Source: Sphingomonas sp. PAMC 26621
Lineage (GTDB): Bacteria; Pseudomonadota; Alphaproteobacteria; Sphingomonadales; Sphingomonadaceae
NCBI RefSeq assembly: GCF_000251145.1
Contig: NZ_AIDW01000012.1
Span: forward strand, 118,399-182,398
Length of the DNA: 64,000 nt
Direction of reading: 5' to 3'
Positions 16,646 through 25,510 of this stretch are shown here, one piece after another. Position 1 is the first letter of the stretch, and every line of letters starts with the position of its first letter. Under the pieces are notes generated by a model, which saw nothing but the letters and a program-made list of their open reading frames with translations, did no database searches and was not told where the DNA came from. A program made the translations under genes and the position numbers.

Positions 16646-18178
16646 TCAGGCCTGATGGATGCGGAACACACTGGCATGGCGCGTCGGCAGGCGCGCGGGG
16701 ACGTCGATCGACAGCGCCGTGGCGGTCTGGCGGAACCGTACCGGTCCGGCACCGAGCAGGTCGACCCCGACCACGCGACCGCGCGCCTGCGGGGTGCCGC
16801 TACGCAAGGCGGCGATCTCGGTCACCCCGCGCGGCTCGCCGAGCGTGATCGCGTACAGCGTCTTGCCCTTGGTCGTGAAGCGGATGTCGCGCGGCGAATA
16901 ATCGGCCTTTTCTTTGAACATGCCCTCGACCGCCTCGGTCGGCCCCTCGCCATATTGCGTCCACGGACGCGTGCCGTGGATCGCCTCGCCATTGACCGCC
17001 ATCCAGGCGGCGAGGTCGGTCAGCAGGCTGTCGGATTCGGGCGGCAGCGAACCGTCGCCGCGCAGCACGACGTTGAGCAGCATGTTGCCGTTCTTGCTGA
17101 CGATGTCGGCAAGCATCGTCACGATCTGGTTCGACGTCTTGTACGTCTCGTTTTCGTTGTGGAACCAGTCGCCGTTCGACGTGTCGGTCTGCCAGGGAAG
17201 CGGGTTGATGCCCTTGAGCACGCCGCGCTCGACGTCCTGCACCATGCCTTCCTTGAAGAACTCGCCGGTGCCGGAATCCTTGCAATTGTAGACCGCCTCG
17301 AGCCGCCCGCTACGCGCGATGCTGCTGTTGTACAGGTGCGCGACGAGACTCCGACCGACTTCGCCGAACGGCAGCCCGCCGTCCGAGTAGAGCAGGTCGG
17401 GCTGATAGCCGTCGACCAGATCGCGGATCCGCTTCAGCCACAGCTGATGATAGGCCGGGTTGGTGGTGTACCAGCTCGCCTTGGTGTCGAGGTACGGTTC
17501 GGTCCGGTTGTCGTGATAGAGATCGGCATAGGCCGGATTGGCACCGTCATAGGGGATGCCGAGCTTCGGCCAGAACTGGTCGTAGCCATGGTTGGGATAC
17601 CACCAGTTATGGCTCGCGCCGAGATGTTCGGATACGCCGAAGCGCAGGCCGTGGCGTTTGGCCGCGGTCCTCCACGTGCCGACCACGTCGCGCTTCGGGC
17701 CCATCGCAACCGCGTTCCAGCGGTTGTGCTTCGAATTCCACAGGTCGAAATTGTCGTGGTGGACGCCCATCGACACGAAGTATTTCGCGCCCGCCTTGGC
17801 ATAGCGCGCCATCAGCGCCTCGGGGTCCCAGCGCTCCGCCGTCCACAGCGGGATGATGTCCTTATAGCCCCGCTCCGACGGGTGGCCGTAGGTCTTGAGA
17901 TGATGCTCGTAATGCGGGTGGCCCGGGACATACATCCAGCGCGCGTACCAGTCGCCGCGCGCGGGCACGGCCTGCGGGCCCCAATGCGCCCAGATGCCGA
18001 ACTTGGCGTCCTTGAACCATTCGGGCGGGTTGTAGGTGGACAGCGACTCATGTGTCGAATCGAACTGACCGCGGGGAAGCGCGCCCGCCGCAATCGCGGG
18101 CGCGGCGCGGACCAACGCCCCGACGCCGAGCGCGGCAAGCGGGCCGCTCAGGATCTCACGCTTGCTGAAGGTGGTCAT
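16646..18178 (-). CDS. GH29 alpha-L-fucosidase, exported
   Basis: A 510-residue fucosidase. FGIWAHWG near residue 60, the HHDNFDLWNS stretch near residue 140 and LLYSDGG with D266 as nucleophile identify GH29. The N-terminus has SKREIL before a hydrophobic segment, a Lys-Arg variant of a Tat signal, so Tat or Sec export is likely. The start at 18178 has GGGAGAG four bases upstream; the longer frame to 18232 is promoter. It leads the GH29-GH42 unit and is divergent from the GH39 unit. It releases L-fucose, the substrate for the catabolic genes at both ends of the locus. Confidence 0.88.
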   Translation of the reverse strand: MTTFSKREILSGPLAALGVGALVRAAPAIAAGALPRGQFDSTHESLSTYNPPEWFKDAKFGIWAHWGPQAVPARGDWYARWMYVPGHPHYEHHLKTYGHPSERGYKDIIPLWTAERWDPEALMARYAKAGAKYFVSMGVHHDNFDLWNSKHNRWNAVAMGPKRDVVGTWRTAAKRHGLRFGVSEHLGASHNWWYPNHGYDQFWPKLGIPYDGANPAYADLYHDNRTEPYLDTKASWYTTNPAYHQLWLKRIRDLVDGYQPDLLYSDGGLPFGEVGRSLVAHLYNSSIARSGRLEAVYNCKDSGTGEFFKEGMVQDVERGVLKGINPLPWQTDTSNGDWFHNENETYKTSNQIVTMLADIVSKNGNMLLNVVLRGDGSLPPESDSLLTDLAAWMAVNGEAIHGTRPWTQYGEGPTEAVEGMFKEKADYSPRDIRFTTKGKTLYAITLGEPRGVTEIAALRSGTPQARGRVVGVDLLGAGPVRFRQTATALSIDVPARLPTRHASVFRIHQA

Positions 18179-18197
18179 CTTTCTCTCCCGCGGGCTG

Positions 18198-18237
18198 GTT
18201 TCACTGGTGCAATAGAATTCTCTTTCGTGCAAGTGAC
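18198..18237. promoter_or_regulatory. Candidate operator in the GH29/GH39 divergent promoter
   Basis: The short divergent gap (18179-18272) contains GTTTCACTGGTGCAA at 18198-18212, whose complement TTGCACCAGTGAAAC matches 14 of 15 bases at 7930-7944. TCACT (18201-18205) and AGTGA (18232-18236) bound an imperfect 36-base inverted repeat. GTGCAA occurs at 18207 and again at 18227, a 20-base direct step also seen at 11278/11298. Confidence 0.5.
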
Positions 18238-18272
18238 GCTACTCAGGCAGCAGACTTTCGGGAGTGGATACG

Positions 18273-19844
18273 ATGCGTTGGATCGCTTTGGGGTCGCGCG
18301 GTGCAATCGCCGCAGCGACGATGATCGCGTATCCCGTGGTCGCATCGCCCGGGCGGGTGGTCATGGTCGATGTCGCGCAGGCGCAGGGACCGGTCGACCG
18401 CTTCTACGATCTGTCGGTCGGCTCCGACTATCCGGGCACGCTGATCCGCGCCGACAGCCAGGCGCAGCTCAAGACCGCGACCGACGAACTCGGCTTCCGC
18501 TATCTGCGCTTCCACGCGATCTTCCATGACGTGCTCAAGACCGTCCGCGTCGAGAACGGGCGCACCGTCTACGACTGGACCGGGATCGACCGGCTGTATG
18601 ACGCCATGCTGCGGCGGCATATCAAGCCGTTCGTCGAGCTCGGTTTCACCCCGCAGGCGCTGAAGACCTCGGACCTCTCGATCTTCTACTGGAAGGGCAA
18701 CACCTCGCATCCGCGGCTCGATGGCTGGGCAGCGCTGATCGATGCGTTCGCGCGCCACCTGCAGCAGCGCTATGGCGCGGCCGAGGTGCGGAGCTGGTAT
18801 TTCGAGGTGTGGAACGAACCAAACCTCGAAGGATTCTGGGAGAAAGCGGACAAGCCGGCCTATTTCGAACTGTACGACGTGACCGCGCGCGCGCTGAAAA
18901 CGGTCGATCCGGCGCTGCGCGTCGGCGGCCCTTCGACCGCCGGAGCGGCGTGGGTGCCGGAATTTTTCGATCATGTCGCCAGGAGCGGCGCACCGGTCGA
19001 TTTCGTCACCACGCACACCTACGGCGTCGAAGGCGGTTTCCTCGACGAGCAGGGCAAGAGCGACACCAAGCTGTCCCCCGCGCCCGATGCGATCATCGCC
19101 GACGCGCGCAAGGTGCGCGCCGAGATCGCGGTGTCGAAATTCCCCAACCTGCCGCTCTATTTCACCGAATGGAGCACCAGCTACACCCCGCGCGACCCGG
19201 TGCATGACAGCTATGTCAGCGCGCCCTACATCCTCAGCAAGCTGAAGGCGGTGCAGGGCATCGTCCACGGCATGAGCTACTGGACCTATAGCGACCTGTT
19301 CGAGGAGCCGGGCCCACCGACCGCGCCGTTCCAGGGTGGCTTCGGGCTGATGAACCCGCAGGGCATCCGCAAGCCCGCCTGGTTCGCGTACAAATATCTG
19401 AACGCGCTCCGCGGCAAGGCCGTGCCGACCGTCGACGCCAACAGCTGGGCGGCAACCGAGGGGCGGCGGACCAGCCTGGTCGTGTGGGACTGGCACCAGC
19501 CCGACCAGAAGGTCAGCAACCGCCCGTTCTACACCAAGCTGGTGCCGAGCACGCGGCAGGCACCCGCCGCGGTGCGGTTCGCGGGCCTCGCGCCCGGTCG
19601 TTATCGGCTGCGGACCTATCGCACCGGCTATCGGCACAACGACGCCTATTCGGCCTATATCGACATGGGGCTACCGAACGCCCTGAGCGCCTCGCAACTC
19701 GCACGGCTCCAGGCGCTGACGCAGGACAAGCCCGAGCAGGACCGGGTCGTGCGGATCGACGCCACCGGACGCTACGCCGCGACGGTGCCGCTCGACACCA
19801 ACGACGTCGTGCTGATGACGCTCGAGCCGGCCACCCGCGGTTGA
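18273..19844 (+). CDS. GH39 family glycosidase (beta-xylosidase-like), secreted
   Basis: A 523-residue GH39 enzyme: [10 protein letters not shown] (E182, acid/base) and YFTEWS (E299, nucleophile) are in the expected places in an eight-fold barrel with a C-terminal beta domain. An N-terminal hydrophobic stretch (residues 8-38) is a probable export signal. ATG 18273 is preferred over GTG 18264 because GGGAG lies eight bases upstream of it. It is followed after 44 bases by the second GH35-like gene. Most bacterial GH39 enzymes are beta-xylosidases, but other specificities exist; it could act on xylosyl residues from xyloglucan or glucuronoxylan. Confidence 0.83.
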   Translation: MRWIALGSRGAIAAATMIAYPVVASPGRVVMVDVAQAQGPVDRFYDLSVGSDYPGTLIRADSQAQLKTATDELGFRYLRFHAIFHDVLKTVRVENGRTVYDWTGIDRLYDAMLRRHIKPFVELGFTPQALKTSDLSIFYWKGNTSHPRLDGWAALIDAFARHLQQRYGAAEVRSWYFEVWNEPNLEGFWEKADKPAYFELYDVTARALKTVDPALRVGGPSTAGAAWVPEFFDHVARSGAPVDFVTTHTYGVEGGFLDEQGKSDTKLSPAPDAIIADARKVRAEIAVSKFPNLPLYFTEWSTSYTPRDPVHDSYVSAPYILSKLKAVQGIVHGMSYWTYSDLFEEPGPPTAPFQGGFGLMNPQGIRKPAWFAYKYLNALRGKAVPTVDANSWAATEGRRTSLVVWDWHQPDQKVSNRPFYTKLVPSTRQAPAAVRFAGLAPGRYRLRTYRTGYRHNDAYSAYIDMGLPNALSASQLARLQALTQDKPEQDRVVRIDATGRYAATVPLDTNDVVLMTLEPATRG

Positions 19845-19888
19845 GCGCGCCCATTCCGACTGCCTTAAAAGATACGTGGAGAACCCAG

Positions 19889-21553
19889 ATGAGCAGCTTT
19901 CCCCTCGGCCGCACCGCGCGCTACCGTCGCGCCATGATGGCATCCGCGCTTTTGGCGGGTTTCCTTCTGGCCGGCGCTTCGGCGGCATCTGCGCAGGCGT
20001 CGCACGAGGTCCCGCGGATCGAGACGCGTAACGGCCGGCATGCGCTGATCGTCGACGGTGCGCCCTTCTTCATGCTCGGCGCGCAGGTCAACAATTCGAG
20101 CAACTATGCCGAGCCGCTGGCGACCGCATGGCCGGTGCTCGACCGGATCGGCGCCAACACGGTCGAGGTGCCGATCGCGTGGGAGCAGGTCGAACCCAAG
20201 GAGGGGACGTTCGATTTCAGCTTCCTGCAGACCCTGCTCGACCAGGCGCGCAGCCATGACAAGCGCGTCGTCCTGCTCTGGTTCGGCACATGGAAGAACA
20301 CGTCGTTTTCGTACACCCCCGACTGGGTCAAGCTCGACAACCGCCGCTTTCCCCGCATGAAAACGAAGGACGGCACGGACCACGGCGTGCTGAGCGCGCA
20401 TGGCGCGGCGACGCTCGCGGCGGACAAGCGCGCGTTCGTGCAAATGATGACCTATCTGCGCGATCACGACCCGCAGAATACCGTCATCATGGTGCAGGTC
20501 GAGAATGAGACCGGCAGCTACAAGAACCCGCGCGATTTCTCGCCCACCGGCAATGCTCTGTTCGCAAAGCCAATCCCGCCCGCGCTGGCACAGCGCGTGC
20601 ACAAGACCGGCACCTGGAGTGCGGCGTTCGGCGCGCAGGCCGATCGGGCCTTCAACACCTGGTACGTCGGCAGCTATGTCAACGCGATTGCGGCGGCGGG
20701 CAAGGCGGTCAAACCGTTGCCGATGTACGTCAACGCCTCGCTCTCGGGGCCGTCCAACGTGCCCGACCCCTATGGAGTGGCGAGCGGCGGCCCGCAGCAG
20801 GACGTGCTCGACATCTGGAAGGCGGCAGCCCCCGCGATCGATTTCCAGGCACCCGATATCTACGACAAGACCAGCGCCAATGTGATCAAGTATCTCGACC
20901 GATATGCCCGCCCGGACAATGCGCTGATGGTCCCCGAAATGGGCAATACCCGCGATTTCGCGCGCTTCTTCTGGCCGACGATCGGGCGCGGCGCGATCGG
21001 CTTCTCGCCGTTCGGCATGGATGATACCGGCTACGCCAATTACCCGCTCGGTGCGCTCGACCTGTCGCCCGCCACGCTGGGCGCGTTCGCGCTGCCCTAT
21101 GCGGCGGTCGGTTCGATGATGCGCGACTGGGCACGGATCGCGTTCGAAAAGCCGACGTGGGGCGCGGCCAAGCCCGACGACGGCGCGGTCCAGTCGACGC
21201 GCATGGGGGACTGGTCGATCACCGCCGCCTGGGGCGAGTGGCAGTTCGGGATGAAGGACTGGGCATGGCTCAAGAGCGATCAGGCACCATGGGGCAAGGA
21301 GCCCGTCGGCGGGGTCGCGGTCGCGCAATTGTCGGCGAACGAATTCCTCGTGATGGGCGACCATGTCCGCGTCTCCTTTGCGGGGGCGCCCGGCACCGGA
21401 TCGAACGGGGTCATGGTGCGGGTCGAGGAGGGGCGGTTCGACAAGGGGTCCTGGGTAATGCGCCGGGTGTGGAACGGCGACCAGACCGATTATGGCCTGA
21501 ATTTCGTCGGCCGCCCGCAAGTCCTCAAGGTCACGATGGGGCGCTATCGCTGA
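19889..21553 (+). CDS. GH35-like beta-galactosidase with DUF5597-type C-terminus (copy 2)
   Basis: A 554-residue paralogue of the 6150-7763 product; long identical blocks run through the barrel and the C-terminus (for example [28 protein letters not shown]). Probable acid/base E207 and nucleophile E350. A signal peptide covers residues 1 to about 36 (ASAQA). The ATG at 19889 has GGAG seven bases upstream; the frame extends far upstream as an overlap with GH39 but without a ribosome site. It is the second gene of the GH39 unit. Two copies under different promoters suggest distinct galactosyl linkages or timing. Confidence 0.83.
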   Translation: MSSFPLGRTARYRRAMMASALLAGFLLAGASAASAQASHEVPRIETRNGRHALIVDGAPFFMLGAQVNNSSNYAEPLATAWPVLDRIGANTVEVPIAWEQVEPKEGTFDFSFLQTLLDQARSHDKRVVLLWFGTWKNTSFSYTPDWVKLDNRRFPRMKTKDGTDHGVLSAHGAATLAADKRAFVQMMTYLRDHDPQNTVIMVQVENETGSYKNPRDFSPTGNALFAKPIPPALAQRVHKTGTWSAAFGAQADRAFNTWYVGSYVNAIAAAGKAVKPLPMYVNASLSGPSNVPDPYGVASGGPQQDVLDIWKAAAPAIDFQAPDIYDKTSANVIKYLDRYARPDNALMVPEMGNTRDFARFFWPTIGRGAIGFSPFGMDDTGYANYPLGALDLSPATLGAFALPYAAVGSMMRDWARIAFEKPTWGAAKPDDGAVQSTRMGDWSITAAWGEWQFGMKDWAWLKSDQAPWGKEPVGGVAVAQLSANEFLVMGDHVRVSFAGAPGTGSNGVMVRVEEGRFDKGSWVMRRVWNGDQTDYGLNFVGRPQVLKVTMGRYR

Positions 21554-21561
21554 GCATGGAG

Positions 21562-21579
21562 CCTGGCCTCGGGGCCAGG
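21562..21579 (+). terminator. Hairpin after GH35-like gene, weak terminator candidate
   Basis: A seven-base GC-rich stem (21562-21568 with 21573-21579) lies just after the stop codon at 21553. No T run follows, so it may be only a transcript-end hairpin. The rest of the gap to the IS end at 21706 shows no gene. Confidence 0.3.
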
Positions 21580-21705
21580 TTCGGTCGAGTTCCGCAGGGC
21601 GACCGCACGCTTGCGTTGCGGGGAGGCGGACGAATGCCTAAATGCCGGGAAGGTTGCGGTTCTCCCGAGTAGGCGGTTTTGACTGATACGATTTCCCGTC
21701 CGGCG

Positions 21706-22753
21706 GGCTTTGTTGCATAACGCCTCGAGAGCATAACCGCCCTTTTACTTAAAGATATTATGCGATGCGGACAGTGATCGGCGTTCCCATTTTGGAGAAG
21801 CGATTGAGGATTGCAGCACGGACTTTGAGCTCGGTGATCTGACGATCGAAGGTACGAGCCACAACGCGTTGGCTCAGAAGCTTGAAGCAGTGCATTTTGG
21901 TCTCGACCAGACTGCGGCGATGATAGCCGCTCCACTTCTTCCAGATCGCGCGGCCAAGGCGCTTTGTAGCGCGTAGCGCTTCATTGCGAGCATCGACGCC
22001 GGGACCGTCTTTCGTCCATGGTTGGCCGTTGCGACGGACCGGGATGACCGCCTCTGCACCACGTTCGGCAATGGCAGCATGGCACGCCCTGGTATCGTAA
22101 GCGCCATCTCCGCCGACGCTGAGTATCTGCTCGTCCTGCGGGATCTGCGCCAGCAGATCGGGCAAGGTCGGCGCATCGCCGATGGCATTCGTCGTGACTT
22201 CGATGGCCCGGATATCCAGCGTTGCCGCGTCGATCCCAAGATGCACCTTGCGCCACTGGCGGCGATAGGAAGCGCCATGCTTGCGTGTCTTCCACTCACC
22301 TTCACCCGTCATCTTAATGCCCGTGCTGTCGACCAGAAGGCGCAGGCCGCCTGAGCTGGGCCGCCCGCCAAGCTCGACGACCAACGTCTTCTGCCGTCGG
22401 CATAGCGTCGTATAATCCGGCACCGGCCAGTCCAGCCCGGCAAGTTTGATCAGGCTCGCTACCAACCCTGTCACTTGCCGCAATGGCAGATTGAATAGCG
22501 ATTTCAGCGTCAGGCAGAGCTCAATCGCGCTGTCCGAAAACCGCATCGGCCGACCAGGACGACCGCACGGCTTCGACAACCAGTGCATCTGCGGATCAAA
22601 CCATATTTCCAGTGACCCGCGCCGCTTTAGCGCTGCATTATACTCCGGCCAGTTCGTCGTGCGATATTTCGGTGCGGCAGGTTTGGGCATCGCGCCCATC
22701 TATCTCGCTCGATTCCCTTGGGGAATCCCCAGCGTCAGTTTTGCAACAAAGCC
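21706..22753 (-). mobile_element. IS903-like insertion sequence (IS5 family), complete
   Basis: The element is 1048 bases, close to IS903 length. Its ends are inverted repeats starting GGCTTTGTTGCA at 21706 and the complement ending at 22753; the known IS903 ends begin GGCTTTGTTG. It holds one transposase gene on the minus strand. The 9-base flanks (CGTCCGGCG on the left, CGCAGGAAC on the right) do not match, so no target duplication is visible, which points to a deletion or recombination after insertion. The right end abuts a TonB receptor fragment. Confidence 0.85.
21758..22690 (-). CDS. IS5/IS903-group DDE transposase
   Basis: A 310-residue transposase that appears intact. The DDE residues are visible: D in LLVDSTGIK, D in GGDGAYDTR, and the Y-x2-R-x3-E-x6-K signature in YHRRSLVETKMHCFK. 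MPKPAAPKYRTTNW at the start parallels other IS903-group proteins, so ATG 22690 is preferred; ATG 22699 adds three residues. It catalyses cut-and-paste movement between the terminal repeats. Base composition is less GC-biased than its neighbours. Confidence 0.88.
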   Translation of the reverse strand: MPKPAAPKYRTTNWPEYNAALKRRGSLEIWFDPQMHWLSKPCGRPGRPMRFSDSAIELCLTLKSLFNLPLRQVTGLVASLIKLAGLDWPVPDYTTLCRRQKTLVVELGGRPSSGGLRLLVDSTGIKMTGEGEWKTRKHGASYRRQWRKVHLGIDAATLDIRAIEVTTNAIGDAPTLPDLLAQIPQDEQILSVGGDGAYDTRACHAAIAERGAEAVIPVRRNGQPWTKDGPGVDARNEALRATKRLGRAIWKKWSGYHRRSLVETKMHCFKLLSQRVVARTFDRQITELKVRAAILNRFSKMGTPITVRIA

Positions 22754-22755
22754 CG

Positions 22756-23163
22756 CAGGAACTGTCGTCGGGCAACGGGACGCCGCGCCTGCGCGGCAAC
22801 TGGCAGAACACGATCGCGCTCGACAAGGTCTCGCTGACCGCGACGGCCTATTACGTCAGCCGAATCAAGGAAGTCGCGGCGGACGAAGGCACGCTCGACA
22901 CGTCGTGCGCGGCGGCGCTGTACAAGGCGGCGGATGGCTCGGACAAGTTCTGCTATGTCCACAGCTTCATCTACGTCGACCTGAACGCGACGGTGGCGGT
23001 GAACGACAAGTTCCAGGTGTTCCTGAACGTCGGCAACTTCCTCGACGCGCGCGCGCCGGTGGCACCGGCGGGCTACACCAGCTCGCCCAACTATCTGACC
23101 AGCTGGCACACGCCGGGCCTGATCGGGCGGAGCTTCCGCGCAGGGGCGAACTTCAAGTTCTGA
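22756..23163 (+). pseudogene. TonB-dependent receptor, C-terminal remnant cut by the IS
   Basis: An open frame of about 135 codons directly follows the right IS end and reads as the last barrel strands of a TonB receptor: ALYKAADGSDKF, a VFLNVGNFLD strand, and the closing GANFKF with terminal Phe. No start codon, plug domain or signal remains, and no matching N-terminal part is found left of the IS. The apparent longer open frame from 22612 only reads through IS sequence. It is not closely similar to the receptor at 1791-4631. It is probably the relic of a second transporter of this locus. Confidence 0.82.
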
Positions 23164-23195
23164 CCTGTCGCGTCACAACCTGAAAGCATACCGAA

Positions 23196-23227
23196 AGGGG
23201 CGGCCGTTTCCGACGGCCGCCCTTTTT
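23196..23227 (+). terminator. Rho-independent terminator after TonB receptor remnant
   Basis: A stem of about ten GC-rich pairs (23198-23207 with 23213-23222) with a short loop is followed by TTTTT at 23223-23227. It is the original terminator of the truncated receptor gene. Confidence 0.9.
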
Positions 23228-23312
23228 GCGTCGGGAGGGACGGCGGCACTGGCTGAACGCATCCACCGATGGCGCGTTAGACCATGGACCACCCCAAGCG
23301 AGGAGACCTTCC

Positions 23313-23474
23313 ATGACCGAGCAACCCAACAAGCCCGACGGTGCCATCGACGACAAGGGCGATGCGCGGAGCGTCGAGGACCGGCAGGCGGTCAAGAACC
23401 AGAGCGTCGTGACGCCCGACCAATATCCCGAACCCGCCGCAGGGGACACGAAAAAGCCCGACGCTGGCGCGTAA
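23313..23474 (+). CDS. Small hydrophilic hypothetical protein (53 aa)
   Basis: A 53-residue acidic, Asp/Lys/Pro-rich protein with no signal or membrane segment (starts MTEQPNKPDG). AGGAG seven bases before the ATG and a strong terminator after the stop support it as a real monocistronic gene. I do not recognise a domain. Such small disordered proteins are common in sphingomonads and some respond to stress, but nothing here shows a function. Confidence 0.65.
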   Translation: MTEQPNKPDGAIDDKGDARSVEDRQAVKNQSVVTPDQYPEPAAGDTKKPDAGA

Positions 23475-23487
23475 CGGAAAGTTTGGC

Positions 23488-23525
23488 GGGATGATGCCGG
23501 CCGGCATCATCCCGTCCCGTTTTTG
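23488..23525 (+). terminator. Rho-independent terminator
   Basis: A perfect 13-base stem (23488-23500 with 23501-23513, essentially no loop as written) is followed by GTCCCGTTTTT. It ends the small gene at 23313-23474 and may also slow leftward readthrough from the FAH gene. Confidence 0.85.
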
Positions 23526-23570
23526 TCAAAGGCATCGGGGGCCGCTCACGCAGAGAGCGGCTTGCGGGGA

Positions 23571-24413
23571 TCAGTCCGCCACGACGTCCTGCCGCTGTTC
23601 GCCGAGCTTCTCGACCCCGAGCGTCATCACGTCGCCGGGTTTCAGGTACACCGGCGGCTTCTGACCCATGCCGACGCCGGGCGGGGTGCCGGTGGAGATG
23701 ATGTCGCCCGGGTAGAGCGTCATGAACTGGCTGAGGTAGCTTACCAGGAACGCGGGCTGATAGACCATCGTCGCGGTCGATCCGTCCTGATAGCGATGGC
23801 CGTTGACCTCGAGCCACAGCCGCAACTGCGTCGGATCGCCGACCTCGTCCGGGGTCACCAGCCACGGGCCGACCGGACCGAACGTGTCGCAGCCCTTGCC
23901 CTTGTCCCAGGTTCCGTGGCGTTCAAGCTGATACGCGCGTTCGGACACGTCGTTGATCACGCAATAGCCCGCGATATGTGCAGGCGCGTCGGCTTCGCTG
24001 ACATATTTGGCGGCGGTGCCGATGACGATCCCGAGTTCGACCTCCCAGTCGGTCTTGACCGAACCGCGCGGGATCCGGACGGTGTCGTTCGGGCCGATGA
24101 TTGCGCTGGTATGCTTGGTGAACAGGATCGGTTCGGGCGGGACGGTGGCGCCGGTCTCGGCCGCATGGTCCGAATAATTGAGGCCGATGCACAGGAACTT
24201 GCCGACCTGCCCGACGCAGGCGCCGAGGCGCGGCGTGCCCTCGACCGGGGGGAGCGCCTCGGGATCGAGCGCAGCCAGCTCGGCGAGGATCGCGGGTGCG
24301 AGCGTCGCGCCGACCACGTCGGGAATCTCGCCCGACAGGTCGCGCAGCGTGCCATTGGCGTCGAGCAGCCCGGGGCGTTCTTCGCCGGGGGCGCCATAGC
24401 GGACGAGTTTCAT
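23571..24413 (-). CDS. Fumarylacetoacetate hydrolase family protein, probable 2,4-diketo-3-deoxy-L-fuconate hydrolase
   Basis: A 280-residue FAH-fold enzyme. Metal ligands are visible as E124 and E126 in WEVELG and D155 in CVINDVSER; GTPPGVG near residue 250 is a further family mark. AGGAG lies seven bases before the ATG at 24413. In non-phosphorylative deoxysugar pathways of sphingomonads and Herbaspirillum, FAH enzymes split 2,4-diketo-3-deoxy acids from rhamnose or fucose into pyruvate and lactate (known). The fucosidase and lactonase nearby favour fucose. The dehydrogenase that would make the diketo acid was not identified. The esterase gene lies 62 bases upstream on the same strand. Confidence 0.83.
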   Translation of the reverse strand: MKLVRYGAPGEERPGLLDANGTLRDLSGEIPDVVGATLAPAILAELAALDPEALPPVEGTPRLGACVGQVGKFLCIGLNYSDHAAETGATVPPEPILFTKHTSAIIGPNDTVRIPRGSVKTDWEVELGIVIGTAAKYVSEADAPAHIAGYCVINDVSERAYQLERHGTWDKGKGCDTFGPVGPWLVTPDEVGDPTQLRLWLEVNGHRYQDGSTATMVYQPAFLVSYLSQFMTLYPGDIISTGTPPGVGMGQKPPVYLKPGDVMTLGVEKLGEQRQDVVAD

Positions 24414-24475
24414 GGGGAGGCTCCTGTCAGAAATCGGAAATGCGTGGCGTTCCGCCGCCGGGGCGGCGGCTTTGA

Positions 24476-25453
24476 CTAGGCGGGGAAGATACCCTTGCTG
24501 GTGCCGAACGCCATGAACAGCCCGGGCCAGGCAGAGGCGGGGCGCGTCGCCGTAAGCCGCACGCCGAAGCCATGCCCGCCCGCCTCGAATACATGGAGTT
24601 CGGCGGGCCGCGCCTGCGCCTTCAACGCGGAGAACATCGCGATGCTGTTGGCGACGGGGACCAGATCGTCGTCCGCGGCTTGCGCGAGGAAGATCGGCGG
24701 GGTGTCGGCGGTTACGCGCGTTTCGACCGAGGCGGCGTGGCGCAGCGCGGGTGCCGCGTCCGGGCCGAGCAAAGCATCGCGCGAGCCGCCATGGGTGAAG
24801 GGGGCTTCCAGGCTGACCACCGGGTAGATCAGCCCCGCGTAATCGGGCCGTGCCGACTGTGTGTCGGCGGAATCGACCGGGGCGTAGGTCGCCTCGGCAT
24901 GGCGCGTCGCGAGCGATCCCGCGAGGTGCCCGCCTGCCGAGAAGCCGAGCACCGCGATCCGCGCGCGATCGATGCCGTAGCGCGCCGCGCCCGCGCGGAT
25001 CAGCCGCATCGCCCGCTGCGCATCCTGCAACGGGACCAGCGCGCGCTGGTCCCATCCCTCGCCGGGAAGACGATATTGCAGGATGAACGCGGTGACACCG
25101 CGCGCGTTGAGCCACGCCGCCTGTTCGAGCCCTTCATTGTCATAGGACAGGAAGCCATATCCGCCCCCCGGCATCAGCAGGACCGCCGCGCCGTTCGGCT
25201 TGGCGGCACGCTTTACGGTGAGGCTGGGGCGGGCAACCCCGCGGACCCAGCGGTCGGGATGCTGCGGGTCACGGCTGCGTTCCTCGATGCTCGGCTTGAT
25301 CACGGTGTGGCGATCACCGGGGATTGCGCCGGGCCACAGCGGAACGACCTCGTCGGCCTTGCCGGACTGCGCCAGCACGCGGGCGGGCGGGAGCAGCGAC
25401 AGCGCCGCACCGCCGGCCAGCAGCATGCGTCGCGTAGGATCGAAAATCGGCAT
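24476..25453 (-). CDS. Secreted alpha/beta-hydrolase, acetyl-esterase-like
   Basis: A 325-residue hydrolase with a twin-arginine-like N-terminus (TRRMLLAGGAAL) and cleavage near residue 29. The serine is S172 in GFSAGG, an aspartate sits in ADDDLVP near residue 270 and the histidine in GGHGFG near residue 300; PGGGYG forms the oxyanion region. This is the layout of BD-FAE/acetylxylan-esterase-like proteins that de-esterify plant polysaccharides. It is probably co-transcribed with the FAH gene. Galactose of plant xyloglucan is often O-acetylated (known), so deacetylation of side chains is a plausible role. Confidence 0.8.
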   Translation of the reverse strand: MPIFDPTRRMLLAGGAALSLLPPARVLAQSGKADEVVPLWPGAIPGDRHTVIKPSIEERSRDPQHPDRWVRGVARPSLTVKRAAKPNGAAVLLMPGGGYGFLSYDNEGLEQAAWLNARGVTAFILQYRLPGEGWDQRALVPLQDAQRAMRLIRAGAARYGIDRARIAVLGFSAGGHLAGSLATRHAEATYAPVDSADTQSARPDYAGLIYPVVSLEAPFTHGGSRDALLGPDAAPALRHAASVETRVTADTPPIFLAQAADDDLVPVANSIAMFSALKAQARPAELHVFEAGGHGFGVRLTATRPASAWPGLFMAFGTSKGIFPA

Positions 25454-25510
25454 GTCAGGTCCTTCGCTACCAAACGGCCATCATGCCGATTTCGGGGCGG
25501 GTTTCAAAGA

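Noticed and set aside
22612..22755. Coding start inside the IS joined to the TonB remnant
   Set aside because: The open frame crosses IS end sequence in a non-coding strand; it is not a gene start.
21697..22762. Nine-base target-site duplication around the IS
   Set aside because: The flanks CGTCCGGCG and CGCAGGAAC do not match.
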